NCBI GenBank assembly: GCA_009823505.1
Contig: VZQC01010425.1
Span: forward strand, 4,196,134-4,260,133
Reading direction: 5' to 3'
Source of the DNA: Rhizomys pruinosus
Taxonomy: Eukaryota > Chordata > Mammalia > Rodentia > Spalacidae
DNA length: 64,000 nt
Both the position numbers and the translations under genes were made by a program. The notes under the pieces are model-generated. The model was given only the letters and a program-made list of their open reading frames with translations, was not told the origin of the DNA and made no database searches. This document shows, one piece after another, positions 43,222-54,639 of the stretch. Within the stretch, counting starts at the first letter, position 1. The number at the start of each line of letters is the position of its first letter.

Positions 43222-43745
43222 TTGTGGGGAGCTGGAGAGTTGGCTCAGCAGTTAAGGACACTGACTGCTCTTGCAGAGGACCTGAGTTCGAAACCTAGCA
43301 CCCATTAACAACCATACTAACTCCAGCTCCAGGGTATCCAGTGTCCTCCTCTGATCTCCATACGCATTGCACAACACAGGTGCATTATACACATGTAGGC
43401 AATACACTTATACACATAAAATAAAGACAATATTTTAAAATACCTTTAAAAAAAACTGATTGAAATGGTTGGAACCAGTTTGAAAGGAGCCTGAGGTTAC
43501 TTTTCTTTTTTTTATTATTATTTTTGTATGTGTATGAGTGTACTGTCTGCATGTAGGCCTGTGCACCCGTGTCATGCAATGCCATGGAGGTCAGAAGAGG
43601 GTCTCAGATACCCCTGGAACTAGAGTTCTCCTAGAATTGGAGTTATAGATGGTTCTTAGGTGCCATGTGGGTGCTGGGGATCAAACCCGGGTCCTCTGCA
43701 AGAGCAGTCGGTGCTCTTAACCGCTAGGCCATCTCTCCAGCCCAT
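43222..43745. repeat. Sense B2/B3-type SINE and antisense B3-type SINE
   Basis: A sense element spans about 43225-43435. The antisense element at about 43510-43743 carries the 17-bp internal duplication in mutated form (GGAACTAGAGTTCTCCTA, then GAATTGGAGTT). Confidence 0.85.
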
Positions 43746-43929
43746 ACTTTTATTTCTAGAACCACAAATAGAGGTGGTGCACTGAGTTGTGACTGACGTT
43801 CTGTCTGGAAATACCAGCCCCTGGGCCCACAGCTGTTCAAGCAAACAGCAGCCAGGTGCTCAGAGCAGATGGGAATAGAGTTGGAAACTATTTGGGAGTT
43901 GGAAACTATTCAATGTGATGGATGGTTTT

Positions 43930-44580
43930 AAAAATATTTTATTTACTTTTATTTTATGTGTATGACTTTTCCCTGAATGTATACAAGTGTATCACGTGTG
44001 TGCAATGCCCACAGAGGCCAGAAGAGGGTGTCAGATGCCGTGGTACTGGAGTTAAGGACAGTTAGCTGAAATGCGAGTGCTGGGAATCAAACCAGGGTCC
44101 TCTGCGAGAACACCCAGTGTTCTTAACCGCTGAGCCATTTCTCCAGTGCCTGATGGGTGGTTTTAATGTTGATTTGCCAATAATTAGAATCCCTTGCGTA
44201 GGGAGGCTCATGGAAGGAACCGTCCTGCTTGTGTGGCAGAAGGAAGATCACTGACTTTTGCTCCCTTCGCTGTCCTTCTAGCTGCTGGGATAATTTATCC
44301 TGTTGCTGTGACTGCGGCTGATTCCTTTGCTGACATCAGAAGCAGCATTTCCAGGAATCCTCTACTTTGGGGGCACCAGAACTGCTGAGACACCAAGCCC
44401 CATGGACTGAGCAACTACTGGGCTCTCTGCCTCTCCAGTGTGGGACAGGCACTGTGGGACTACTCTGACGGCTGAGATACCTGGCCTCAAGGACTGAGCA
44501 ACTACTGGGTTCTCAGCCTCTCAACAGTAACTCATTGTTACTATTGCAACATAAGCTACTTTAATAAAATGTGTGGGGGG
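43930..44580. repeat. Antisense B3-type SINE and an unnamed interspersed repeat
   Basis: The SINE is at about 43930-44145. From about 44150 to 44575 lies a repeat-like sequence with an internal repetition (GGACTGAGCAACTACTGGG at about 44405 and again about 87 bases on) and an AATAAAAT end. Confidence 0.55.
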
Positions 44581-45178
44581 GTGGTATTCATTCAATAAGT
44601 TCTCTTTCTCTAGAGAACCTTAATGAACTCAGAAACAAAGGATCCTGGTCATTCATCTGCCCACCTAGGACCTCAGGCATGAACTGAAAAAAAAAAAAAA
44701 TCATGTCATGTGACAAGTTATCCCTCTGATATCTAAAGAACTCAGGGTCTCTGAGCTGAATGCTTCCCAGCTGTGTCACCGACAAAGACAGAATTCATGA
44801 ACAAGAACTATTCTCTTCTGTCTCTACTGGGGTACATTCAGACGCATCAATAAAAAAGTGATTCACTTTCAGTTTTCAGAGGGCTATTGTGAAGCTGGAG
44901 TTTGGGGCTCCAGGATCCACCTCCTCACGAGAAAGCCTTGGCAACAATGTTCTAGCACATGCTGGGGTTGCAGGTGCAGTCCCACCTCTCATACACTGAC
45001 CAGCCACACACCTAAAAGACGAAGGCTTCTCGGCAGCAGACCACTCTGTCTGTAGCAGTCCAGCAACCAAGCCACAGACCTTCAGCAACATTAGCAAAAC
45101 CCACCCACAGGTCTGGGACAGGCTGCTCTGCTGGGCCTCACAGAGCTCCTGCTACTTGCTCGCAATTAAGTTTCTAAG

Positions 45179-45302
45179 AACACAGATACTATTGACTCCC
45201 ACGGTTGTCTGGCACCCAGCAGAGCATCCACCTCACCACGAACACAGATACTATTGACTCCCACGGTTGTCTGGCACCCAGCAGAGCATCCACCTCACCA
45301 CG
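45179..45302 (+). repeat. 62-bp perfect tandem duplication
   Basis: The units 45179-45240 and 45241-45302 are identical by eye. Each starts AACACAGATACTATTGACTC. Confidence 0.95.
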
Positions 45303-45564
45303 CACGGGAGAACCACAAAGTGGTTCTGAGTTGGGGCCCAAAGGGGCCAGGGTCCCCTTCAGATAGATCCAAGACCAGACAGAGCTTTCAACGTGGCCAC
45401 TGCTGTAATTCAGGCCACTGGGACAGTTTGGTGGTGAAACCCACCTAAATATCCTGAAATTTGTAAGGATCGGACACAAGTTTAGAGAAAGAGGCTCATA
45501 GTCACTACTTAATGCCAGGCCCACAGTCAGCAATGAACCCCCTGGAGTCCAGCTTTTCCCCAAA

Positions 45565-45798
45565 TCCTTTTTTTTTTATTTAATTTTGTTTTTTTATGTG
45601 TACGAATGTACTGTCTGCATGCAGGTTTGTGCACCCGTGTCGTGCAATGCCATGGAGGTCAGAAGAGGGTGTCGGATTCCCCTGGAACTGGAGTTAAAGA
45701 CGGTTCTCAGCTGCCATGTGGGTGCTGGGGATCGAACCTGAGTCCTCTGCAAGAGCAGTCAGTGCTCTTAATGGCTAGGCCATTTCTCCAGCCCCAAT
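45565..45798 (-). repeat. Antisense B3-type SINE, short form
   Basis: A CpG-containing element with the single-unit form CTGGAACTGGAGTTAAAGAC, so it lacks the 17-bp duplication. Confidence 0.85.
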
Positions 45799-45811
45799 TC
45801 CCCAAATCCTT

Positions 45812-45817
45812 TTTAAT
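45812..45817 (-). terminator. Rab20: Possible Rab20 polyadenylation signal (ATTAAA)
   Basis: ATTAAA on the - strand lies about 440 bases past the Rab20 stop. It is only a candidate. An AATAAA inside the SINE tail at about 45576 is an alternative. Confidence 0.3.
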
Positions 45818-46256
45818 AATACACACAGCCCACATTGCTTAAAATAGTAAAAAAAAACAAAACTGCCATTCCTGATTTTGTATAAATTAAGTAGTCATCA
45901 TAGTACATCAAGATACAGGTCTCAAATGGGAGGACAACAGATGAATCACAGGAGAGAGAGAACTCTGACGACAGCAACAGTGCAGAGATGCACGAGGTGG
46001 TCACCACGAGAGTCAGGACCAGTCCAAGGCAGGCCCCCAGACCAAGGGCTCCAGTGTGTACAGACAGGGCCCCAGTGCTGGCAGACACACACAGGGCAGC
46101 AGGCAAGGTGGCAGCAGGCTGGCTCTGAGAAGACTCCACCTCCTGTAACCGGAGGCTGCTGTGTACACTGGTCTGTATGGCAGCTGGCGGTAGTGTTCGC
46201 CTTCTGATCCCAGTGGATCCCACCCGTGCCAACTGGCATCAGGGAGACTGCGTCCT

Positions 46257-46789
46257 TCAGGTACAGCACCCAGATCTAGTCCGTTTGGGAGTTTTACAGC
46301 TGGCTATATCCACAGTCTGTGATGGCTCTTCACCTCTCTGCCGGACAATCATTGGTACCACCAGGTCAAACAGGGTCTCAAACAGGAGGTCCACATTATA
46401 CCCGGTTTTGGCACTGGTCTCGAAGCACATCTGTTCTGCGGCCGGCATGTCCCTCTCATCCAACATCTTGTACTTCAGGATCTTCCTGTAAAGGGCCAGT
46501 GCATCTTCCAGCTGGACCTGCTTGGCCACCCTAGGGGAGGCACGGCCACCACTGGCCTTCTCAGAGGTCTGTTCTTCCTTCTCGCCATCATCTGTGGCCC
46601 GCTCCTCAGCGAGGTCCACTTTGTTCCCCACAATGGCAAACAGGCAGTCACTGCTGGCTGTTTCTGTCAGGCCCAGGAACCTGTCCTCCAGCTCCAGCAG
46701 GCTTTGCCGGTGGTTCACGTCATAGGTGAGGATGACAGCAGAGGCCCCACGGCAGTACATGGAGCCCAGGCCATGGAACTGCTCCCGCC
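46257..46789 (-). CDS. Rab20: Ras-related GTPase Rab20, last coding exon
   Basis: Rab20 is a small GTPase linked to endosome and phagosome trafficking. This exon starts after the acceptor TCCTGCCAG with two bases completing a Gly codon and encodes REQFHGLGSMYCRG to the stop. That is 176 residues, which with the 58-residue first exon of human RAB20 makes the expected 234. Visible motifs are the end of switch II (GREQF), the guanine-specificity loop GNKVDL, the ETSAK loop and a C-terminal CCT prenylation motif after KRTRSG. The region between NKVDL and the VQLEDA segment differs from human, as expected for this loop. The GTP-binding P-loop exon (exon 1) should lie to the right, but I do not see it before the N at 56599. 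It is convergent with Col4a2, the known mammalian order. Confidence 0.95.
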
Positions 46790-46965
46790 CTGGCAGGAAA
46801 GGGGAAGACAGACAGTTATTTATACTGTGGGCAAGTTCCCTGCCCTTCTCTGAAAGGACTGTGACCCTAGGAAAGGGGCTGAGATAGGAATGACCAGAAA
46901 AAGGAGGTCACACACCCACACACATGAAAAAAACGATGCTTAAATACACTCCTACCACCTGTCTT

Positions 46966-46967
46966 AG

Positions 46968-47015
<48 letters not shown>

Positions 47016-47092
47016 TACTCGGGACGGACCCCAGGGCCTTGTCCATGCTAGGTAAGCATTCTGCCACTGAGCTACAGCCCTATCCTGGGTCT
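46966..47092. repeat. TG/CG dinucleotide tract and antisense ID-type SINE
   Basis: (TG)n at about 46969-47001 ends in GCGCGCGCG, a purine-pyrimidine alternating run. An antisense ID-like element follows to about 47092. Confidence 0.75.
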
Positions 47093-47386
47093 CTAACCAT
47101 GACAAGCAGTCTATGCCACATTCTGAGGTGGCACCAGTAAACCCATTTCTGAAGAAACTCAGTGACCTCTACCTGAAGCAGAGCCTCTCTGCAGACTGTG
47201 ATGTGGGGGACTCTGTAAGGAGGATGGAAACCAGCTCAGAGCAGAAAACCTGGGCCAGGTTTGTATGCACGTAGGTGAAGGCCCCAGCCAGCCCCAGTTC
47301 ATGGGAGGGTCCCTGAATCTGCTGTGATGTGGGGACCACACTCTTGAGAGGCAGGAAAAGAAAGCCACTGCCTGTGATGTTGCAGA

Positions 47387-47898
47387 AGTGCTCACTAGGA
47401 GCAATTATCACCAGGAAGAATGGCTGTTAGGGAAGTGCTCACTAGGAGCAATTATCACCAGGAAGAATGGCTGTTAGGGAAGTGCTCACTAGGAGCAATT
47501 ATCACCAGGAAGAATGGCTGTTAGGGAAGTGCTCACTAGGAGCAATTATCACCAGGAAGAATGGCTGTTAGGGAAGTGCTCACTAGGAGCAATTATCACC
47601 AGGAAGAATGGCTGTTAGGGAAGTGCTCACTAGGAGCAATTATCACCAGGAAGAATGGCTGTTAGGGAAGTGCTCACTAGGAGCAATTATCACCAGGAAG
47701 AATGGCTGTTAGGGAAGTGCTCACTAGGAGCAATTATCACCAGGAAGAATGGCTGTTAGGGAAGTGCTCACTAGGAGCAATTATCACCAGGAAGAATGGC
47801 TGTTGTGGAAGTGCTCCCTAGGAGCAATTATCACCAGGAAGAATGGCTGTTGTGGAAGTGCTCACTAGGAGCAATTATCACCAGGAAGAACGGCTGTT
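47387..47898 (+). repeat. 48-bp minisatellite, about 10.6 copies
   Basis: The unit begins GAAGTGCTCACTAGGAGCAA and ends AATGGCTGTTAGGG. The first eight or so units look identical. The last ones change TTAGGG to TTGTGG and then decay. The near identity points to recent expansion. It lies in the Rab20 first intron. Confidence 0.95.
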
Positions 47899-47999
47899 TT
47901 CTACCCCACTGGCAGCTGTTGTAGACACCTCCACAATCGTCACCACCTCAAAATCACATCAGCCATTCCACCTACCACTGGATTATGTATCATGATGGT

Positions 48000-48260
48000 T
48001 AGTATTAACTGTCAACTGGACAGAATCACCTGGGGGTGGACTTCCTGGCATGCTGTGTACATAAATAATGTATTAATTAAGGTGGGCAGACCCGACAACT
48101 GTGCGTGGGGCCATTCCCTGGCTGAGATCCTGGAATGACGGAGCTGAGCCGCGGCAAGCACTCACCCTCTCTTCTTGACTATGGATGTGATGTGTGAGGC
48201 TGCTTCATGCTCCAACTGCCTTGACTTCCCAGCTACCTTTCTCTGTGGCTAAAGATATTT
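48000..48260 (+). repeat. Unnamed interspersed repeat, related to 35618-35985
   Basis: It opens GATGGTTAGTATTAACTGTC and includes AACTGGACAGAATCACCTGG, a pattern I recognise from dispersed rodent copies but do not name. Confidence 0.4.
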
Positions 48261-48689
48261 AAATATAATGTCAGAAGAAGAGTTGGGTTCACCCCACTGT
48301 GGTGCTGAGGGGCCCTTAGTCCCCGGGGTCTGGGGGTCCATGATATGATTGCCCCCCACTGGCACCGGCCATCTATGTCAAACATCACACCTCCTGCCAG
48401 CTTTCCTCTGCTACTCTTCTCAGCCAGATGACAACCAAATCCCACCCCATCCCCAAGCATTCAGAAACAGTCACATTCTGGCACAAGGCACCTATGCCTG
48501 GCTAGACAGTACGCAACAGTCTGGTCACCTCTACGACCGTCCCAGGAAGAAAGAACCTCCTCAGATACATGCCTACCTCCTGGGGCGGACTAGCAGGTAT
48601 GGGCTTCGAGGGCTGCTGTCTCCCACACACAACCTGGGGTCAGCAGCTCCTCCTCCAGCAAAGACCCAGCGTCTTCCCCGAGTGACCCA

Positions 48690-49145
48690 GGGGAGGCCAA
48701 TCAGAGGGAGGCGAGCTGGGAAGGAGGCCAATCAGAAGGAGGCCAGCTGGGAAGGAGGCCAATCAGAAGGAGGCCAGATGGGAGGCCAATCAGAAGGAGG
48801 CCAGATGGGAGGCCAATCAGAAGGAGGCCAGATGGAAAGGAGGCCAATCAGAGGGAGGCGAGCTGGGAAGGAGGCCAATCAGAGGGAGGCGAGCTGGGAA
48901 GGAGGCCAATCAGAAGGAGGCCAGATGGGGAAGGAGGCCAATCAGAGGGAGGCCAATCAGAAGGAGGCCAGATGGGAAGGAGACCAATCAGAAGGAGGCC
49001 AGATGGGAAGGAGGCCAATCAGAAGGATGCCAGATGGGAAGGAGGCCAATCAGAGGGAGGACAGCTGGGAAGGAGGCCAATCAGAGGGAGGCCAGCTGGG
49101 AAAGTGGCCAATCAGAGGGAAGCCAGCTGGGAAGGTGGCCAGCTG
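48690..49145 (+). repeat. CCAAT-box minisatellite, 15 copies of CCAATCAG
   Basis: Units of about 25-32 bp have the form GGGAAGGAGGCCAATCAGA, then AGGAGGCCAGAT or GGGAGGCGAGCT. I count 15 exact CCAATCAG octamers, most within GGCCAATCAG, the classical NF-Y site. Frame 1 stays open across it (48349-49206) only because stops are absent from the unit. Confidence 0.93.
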
Positions 49146-49277
49146 GAACACCACCGCCAGCCAGGTTTGGCAGAAGCTAGAGGCATGTGCCCTTCGACAG
49201 GTCTGAAGGCCAAAACAGACTGTGGAAACCTAGGGTTGCTTCTTACTTCCGGAAGAGCCATCCTGGGAAAGAGCTAA

Positions 49278-49450
49278 GAGGGTCGCTCTGCTGGGAAACA
49301 GTGTGCTCTGCACTTCAGCAGAGGGTCGCTCTGGTGGGAAACAGTGTGCTCTGCACTTCAGCAGAGGGTCGCTCTGCTGGGAAACAGTGCGCTCTGCACT
49401 TCAGCAGAGGGGCGCTCTGCTGGGAAAGTGTGCTGTGCACTTCAGCACCT
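49278..49450 (+). repeat. 43-bp minisatellite, 4 copies
   Basis: Units start at 49278, 49321, 49364 and 49407 with GAGGGTCGCTCTGCTGGGAA or GAGGGGCGCT. The last unit is shortened. Confidence 0.93.
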
Positions 49451-49925
49451 GGAGGACCACACCCTCCCAGGCTCACCTCCCACAGGTCAATCTGAGACTA
49501 AGAATCCTAAACTTCAGACTGAGTTGTAACGGACACAGGTGGCCCAGCTGAACATTGCTGTCCCTGGAATGAGTGGCCACTGTCCCACTACGGAGAATGG
49601 CCAAAAGTCTACAACACTGGCAACAGACTTTTGCTTACCAAGAGAAGAAAAATGTTCCCACCAAGACCCCTGCTCCCTCCTACAAACACACCAGGCTTCT
49701 CTCCACATGAGCTCCCAACGTCATGAGACCTCCACCAGCAGAAATGTCACTGCCCTGACCACCAGATTTCACAAGAGCACATGGCCACAAAGCAAGCAGG
49801 GACATTCCATCCGCCTGGAAGAATTTCTTTCAAGTGTCTGTGACATAGTTCACTTGAGACAAAGAAGAATTCTATTCTTGCTCATGCTTGAATGAAGTAG
49901 CTTTCTGTTCCAGATTAAAAAAAAA
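49451..49925. other. Rab20 intron sequence, nothing recognised
   Basis: No exon, RNA or SINE is seen. The stretch ends at a poly-A at about 49918. Confidence 0.5.
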
Positions 49926-49934
49926 AAAGATATG

Positions 49935-50360
49935 TGGTTTGAGGCGGAATGTATCGGTGCATGCCTATAATCCCAGCACTTGGAAACCTGAAGCAGGCCA
50001 ACCTCGGCTACAAGGCAAGACTGGAAACAAAATCTGATTTGCCTTTTAAAAAGTAACCTATTTTATCATGCCTTTAATCCCAGCACTCAGGAGGCAGACA
50101 GAGGCAGATCTCTGTGAGTTTGAGGCCAGCCTGGTCTACACGGCAAGTTTCAGGCCAGCTGGAGCTGCAGGGAGACCCTGTCTTTAAAAAGACAAAAAAA
50201 AAAAAAGTAACCTATTTCAAACTGAGCCAAGCATGGTGGTGCACCCCATCAATCCCAGCACTCAGGAGGCAGAAGCAGGTAGATTTCTGTGGATTCAAGA
50301 CTAGCCTGGTCTATGTAAGTAGTTCCAGGCCAGTCAGCTACAAACGAACAAACAAACCTA
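49935..50360 (+). repeat. Three B1-type SINEs in a row
   Basis: Elements lie at about 49940-50035 (partial), 50065-50205 (full, poly-A) and 50222-50360. All are in the same orientation. Confidence 0.8.
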
Positions 50361-51060
50361 CTTAGAACAGTGCCTGGCATGTGTGACTGTATGTTCAACA
50401 AATTATTGATTCAGTTCCTCCCAAACCCAAGATCAAGGCCACCCTCATGGCCTCGTCCTGGTCTCTCCAGCCACACATCTATAAACTCTCGGGCCTGCTG
50501 GTCACAAGGGCAACTGACCCATTCCTGTATTTCCTTTATTCTAGAGGATGACCTTTCCCCTAATCCTGGGCCACTTTATCATGAATCAGCATGGTTAAAA
50601 ATGGCCCAGAGGCAGACCTGAGGAAAACAAGTCACTGGCCAGCAATAACCCCACTCAGCTGCTAGAGAACTGGAAACCCCCTATCGCTTTCCACTGCATA
50701 TCTAGCCTCCCCAAAACCAAACAGCCTGACTCCAAATGTCTGTGGGTTTTATTTAAATGTTCCAAAATCACTGAATGGTTGTATATCTGGCAGAAATCAT
50801 ACACAGCCCTGCCTGCATATTCTAATAAAAAAGTACTGTGGCTCAGACCCTAGTTCCATATGGCTCAGGATCCAGGGAGCTCCCCAGCTGAGTGTGGTGT
50901 GCAGGCAGAATTGAGGTCACCAGCTTGCCTGCTGAATATGGGAAATAAAAGAAGGTTAAGGAGCTCGGAATGTGGCTCAGCGTCTACACAGGGGACGTGC
51001 AAGAGTCTGGGTTCCGTCCCCACTACCATAGAAAATGAACGTATTTTAAGAAGTAGTTGT
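50361..51060. other. Rab20 intron sequence with an ID-like fragment
   Basis: A tRNA-derived ID-like fragment lies at about 50960-51035 (GAATGTGGCTCAGCGTCTAC). Nothing else is recognised. Confidence 0.5.
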
Positions 51061-51063
51061 TGG

Positions 51064-51790
51064 GGGGCTGGAGAAATGGCCTAGCAGTTAAGAGCAATGA
51101 CCGCTCTTGCAGAGGACCTGGGTTCGATCCCCAGCACCCACATGGCGGCTGAAAGCCATCTTTAACTCCAGTTCCAGGGGAATCCAACGCCCTCTTCTGA
51201 CCTCCGCAGCATTGCACGACACGGGTGCACAAACCTACATGCAGACAGTACATTCATACACATACAAAAAAAACCAAAAAAACGAAGTAGTTGTTGGAGC
51301 TGGGCGTGGTGGCGCCCGCCTTTAATGCTAGCACTTGGGAGGCAGAGGCAGGCAGATCTTTGTAAGTTCAAGGGCAGCAGCCTGGTCTACAGAGTGAATT
51401 CCAGGATACCTGGGGCTACAGGGAGACCCTGTCTCGAAAAGAGCAAAAAAAAAAAAAGTAGTTGTTGGAATAAGAAAACAGGACTCATGGTACTGCCATG
51501 CAGAACCTCACAGCCTCCCGGCAGGGAGCTAGCAGAATATCACTGTGACAGTGCGCACATAAAGATAAGGCAAAGAAGCACCGGTCAGAGGTCAAATTAA
51601 AACATCAGAACCAGGCCAGGCATGGTGGCACATTCCTTTAATGCCAGCACTTGGGAGGCAGAGCAGGCAGATCTCTGTGAGTTCAAGGCCATGCTGGTCT
51701 ACATAGTGAGTCCCAGGGAAGCTGGGACTACAAGGAGACCCTGTCTCAAAAAGACCAAAAAGACCAAAAAGATCAAAACCAACCAAACAA
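51064..51790 (+). repeat. B3-type SINE and two B1 SINEs
   Basis: A B3-type element, short form, spans 51064-51275. B1 elements are at about 51297-51455 and 51610-51790. The last has an (ACAA)n tail. Confidence 0.9.
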
Positions 51791-52270
51791 ACAAACAAAC
51801 AAACAAAACAGAACCGGAAGCCCAGCTTTGAAGTCCCACGTTGCTTAGCCTGGGTGAGCTGTGACTTGTTTCCCTGCAGACATTTATTTTCTGATGAAAT
51901 TACTAGCTTTCCTCCATGTTTTCAAGTTCTGTCCAGAAATGCTATCCAAAAAGTTACTTTAGTTCCATTTCATAAATCCCAATGAACTTTAACCAACATT
52001 TATAGCCAGCCACAAACCACGTTCATAGACAAGATCTAGAACATTCCATCTCCATCTGTGTTTCTAAAGATCTGATACTGGAAAGGTCCATGGGAACCAA
52101 AGCTGGCCAAGAATGTTTACAAGGAACAAATTATGAAATCTTTGTGCAACAAGAAAAAATGGGCCACATGTCTCCCGGGTTCATAAGACAGGGGGTGCCC
52201 TGCCTGGTCACGGGAAGCAGCAGAAGGCTGGGACTGGGCAGCTTCTTCATATGTTGGTTCTATAACTGTT
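51791..52270. other. Rab20 intron sequence, nothing recognised
   Basis: AT-rich sequence without SINE, exon or RNA gene. Confidence 0.5.
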
Positions 52271-52279
52271 CAAAATATA

Positions 52280-53640
52280 CCTGGCCCCTCCGCGGCATTG
52301 TACGACATGGGTACACAAACCTGCATGCAGACAATACATTCCTACACATACAGAAATAAAAATTAAAAAAAAAAAAAACACACTACAAATATGCATGAAA
52401 TGGTTCCTCTTCATTTTATCACTGGCTGGCCAGTACAAAAATAAGCCACATTCATTTAAAAGTTTAAGTTTCTGGGGCTGGAGAGATGGCTCAGTGGTTA
52501 AGAGCACCAACTGCTCTTACAGAAGACCTGGGTTCAATCCCCGGCACCCACATGGTGGCTGAAAACCATCTTTAACTCCAGTTCCAGGGGAATCCAACAC
52601 CCTCTTCTGACCTCCACGGCATTGCACGACACAGGTGCACAAACGTACACTCAGTACATTCATACACATACAAAAATAAATAAATAAAATTTAAAAAATG
52701 TTTCTGATAGCATGTGTGATGGCATATGCCTTTAATCCTAGCACTCAGAGGCAGAGACAAGCTAATGTCTCTGAGCTTGAGGCCAGCCTGGTCTACATAG
52801 TGAGTTCTAGGCCAGATAGGGCTACAAAGACTCTGTCTCAAAAAGCCATAAAAGGGCTGGAGAGATGGCCTAGCAGTTAAGAGTGCCAACTGCTCTTGCA
52901 GAGGACCCAGGTTCGTTCCCCAGCACCCACATGGCAGCTGAGAACCATCTTTAACTCCAGTTCCAGGGGAATCCAACGCCCTTTTCTGACCTCCGCGGCA
53001 CTGCATGACACAGGTGCACAAACCTACATGCAGACAGTACATTCATACACATATGTAAATAAAAAAAAGTAAAAAAAAATTTTTAAAGCCCCCCCAAAAG
53101 TTTCTAATAGTCACATTAAAAAGTTTAAAAGATTGGCCAGGCGTGGTGGCGCATGCCTTTAATCCTAGCACTTGGGAGGCAGAGGCAGGTGGATCTTTGT
53201 GAGTTCAAGGCCAGCCTGGTCTACAGAGTGAGTTCCAGGACAGCTGGGGCTACAGGGAGACCCTGTCTTGAAAAGACCAAAAAAACAAACAAAAAAAAAA
53301 GTTTAAAAGATTGGGCAGGGGAGATGGCTCAGCTGGTGAAGTGTCTTCTAGGTACAAGCCTAGAACTCAGGTAGAAAACCCAGGCGTGGTGGTGCACACT
53401 AGTAATCTCAGAGCTGTGGAAGAGAAGAAAAATCCCTGGAGCCTGCTGGCCAGCCAGCTTAACCTACTGAGCAAATTCAAGGTCACAGAGAGACCTTGTC
53501 TCAAAACACCACATGAACAGCATCCTGAGGAATGACACCCAAGGCTGAGCTCCAGGCTCCACATGTACATGGACATCATGTCCCTGCATACATACAAACA
53601 CACATGAATACACATGCATATACACATACTAGGAAAAAAA
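52280..53640 (+). repeat. Dense array of six SINEs
   Basis: In order: the 3' end of a B3-type SINE (about 52285-52378), a full B3-type (52473-52690), a B1 (52705-52850), a B3-type (52855-53065), a B1 (53135-53300) and a B4-like element (53312-53640). All are in the same orientation. Confidence 0.85.
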
Positions 53641-53724
53641 GTCTAAAGGTAATATTTATCTTAATATTTCATTTTATTTAACCGACACAGCCACAATGTT
53701 TTCACTTAGATGTATAGTTCATAT

Positions 53725-54620
53725 AAAACCATTGAGAGATGGTTCAGTGGTTATGAGGACTGGCTGTTCTTGCAGAGAACCCAGGTTTGATTCCCAGCAC
53801 ACACACATGGTAGCTTACAGCTGCCCATAACTCCAGCTCCAGGGGATCTGACCTTCATGGACATTGCACACATGGGTGCACTTACATACATGCAGCAAAG
53901 CACTTGCACATATAAAATAAAAACAATCAATCCAAAAAGAATGAAAGAAGACACTGCAATACCAAGCGCTTTTTCTGAGCCACCATTTCTAAATCAGGTA
54001 TATTATTTTATACTATGCAGTGAATTTTCGAGGCCCACAAGAAGGAACCATGAAAGCAGAATAAATACTTAAATGGGAAACATTCAGAAAAGAGCGTCAA
54101 CGTCTTCAGTCTTCCTGACCCTGGAAGCCTCCCAACAAGTCTTCATCTTTTCACCTCCTGATCACAAGCCAAGCCCCAAATGTTAGCAAGTCCAGTCCCC
54201 TGACCTCAAATGCCCCACCTTCCCCCAAGCCCCACAGCCAGGCCCTTCCACTCAGCCTGAGTAGCTCTTAAGGATTCATGGGCAGCCAGGAAGTCCTGCC
54301 CCATGCCATGGGCACAAATAGGCATCTGAAGGAGGGAAGGGTGGGCATCTGACTACACCCTGCTCTCAGCCTGGGATAGAAAGCAGCCCTCAGGACACTG
54401 TGGCTTTTCACAAGCCTCACACACAGCCTTGACTTTCACTTCCTCTTTCGAAGGTGAGCCAGAGAGCAGGGAAACACTTCACATTCAAAAAATGGAATAG
54501 TAAAGTAAGGCAGAGGTAGGCAGATCCCTGTGAGATTGAGGCCAGCCTGGACTACACAGAATTTCAGGCCTGCTGGGGCTACAGGGAGACCCTGTCTCAA
54601 AAAAAAAAAAAAAAAAAAAA
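53725..54620 (+). repeat. B2/B3-type SINE, unrecognised sequence, then B1 SINE
   Basis: A tRNA-derived SINE lies at about 53727-53925. 53940-54495 shows nothing recognisable. A 5'-truncated B1 with poly-A lies at about 54505-54620. Confidence 0.75.
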
Positions 54621-54639
54621 GACCAAAACAAATAATAGG

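Noticed and set aside
47387..47898. CRISPR-like array of regularly spaced repeats
   Set aside because: The 48-bp units are head to tail without variable spacers, in a vertebrate intron.
48349..49206. A 285-codon open frame with repeated Gly-Gln-Ser-Glu-Gly
   Set aside because: It arises from the CCAAT minisatellite, whose unit has no stop in this frame. The start and end are ordinary intron sequence.
52855..52950. tRNA genes suggested by A- and B-box-like sequences
   Set aside because: These are heads of tRNA-derived SINEs. No complete cloverleaf was found outside SINEs.
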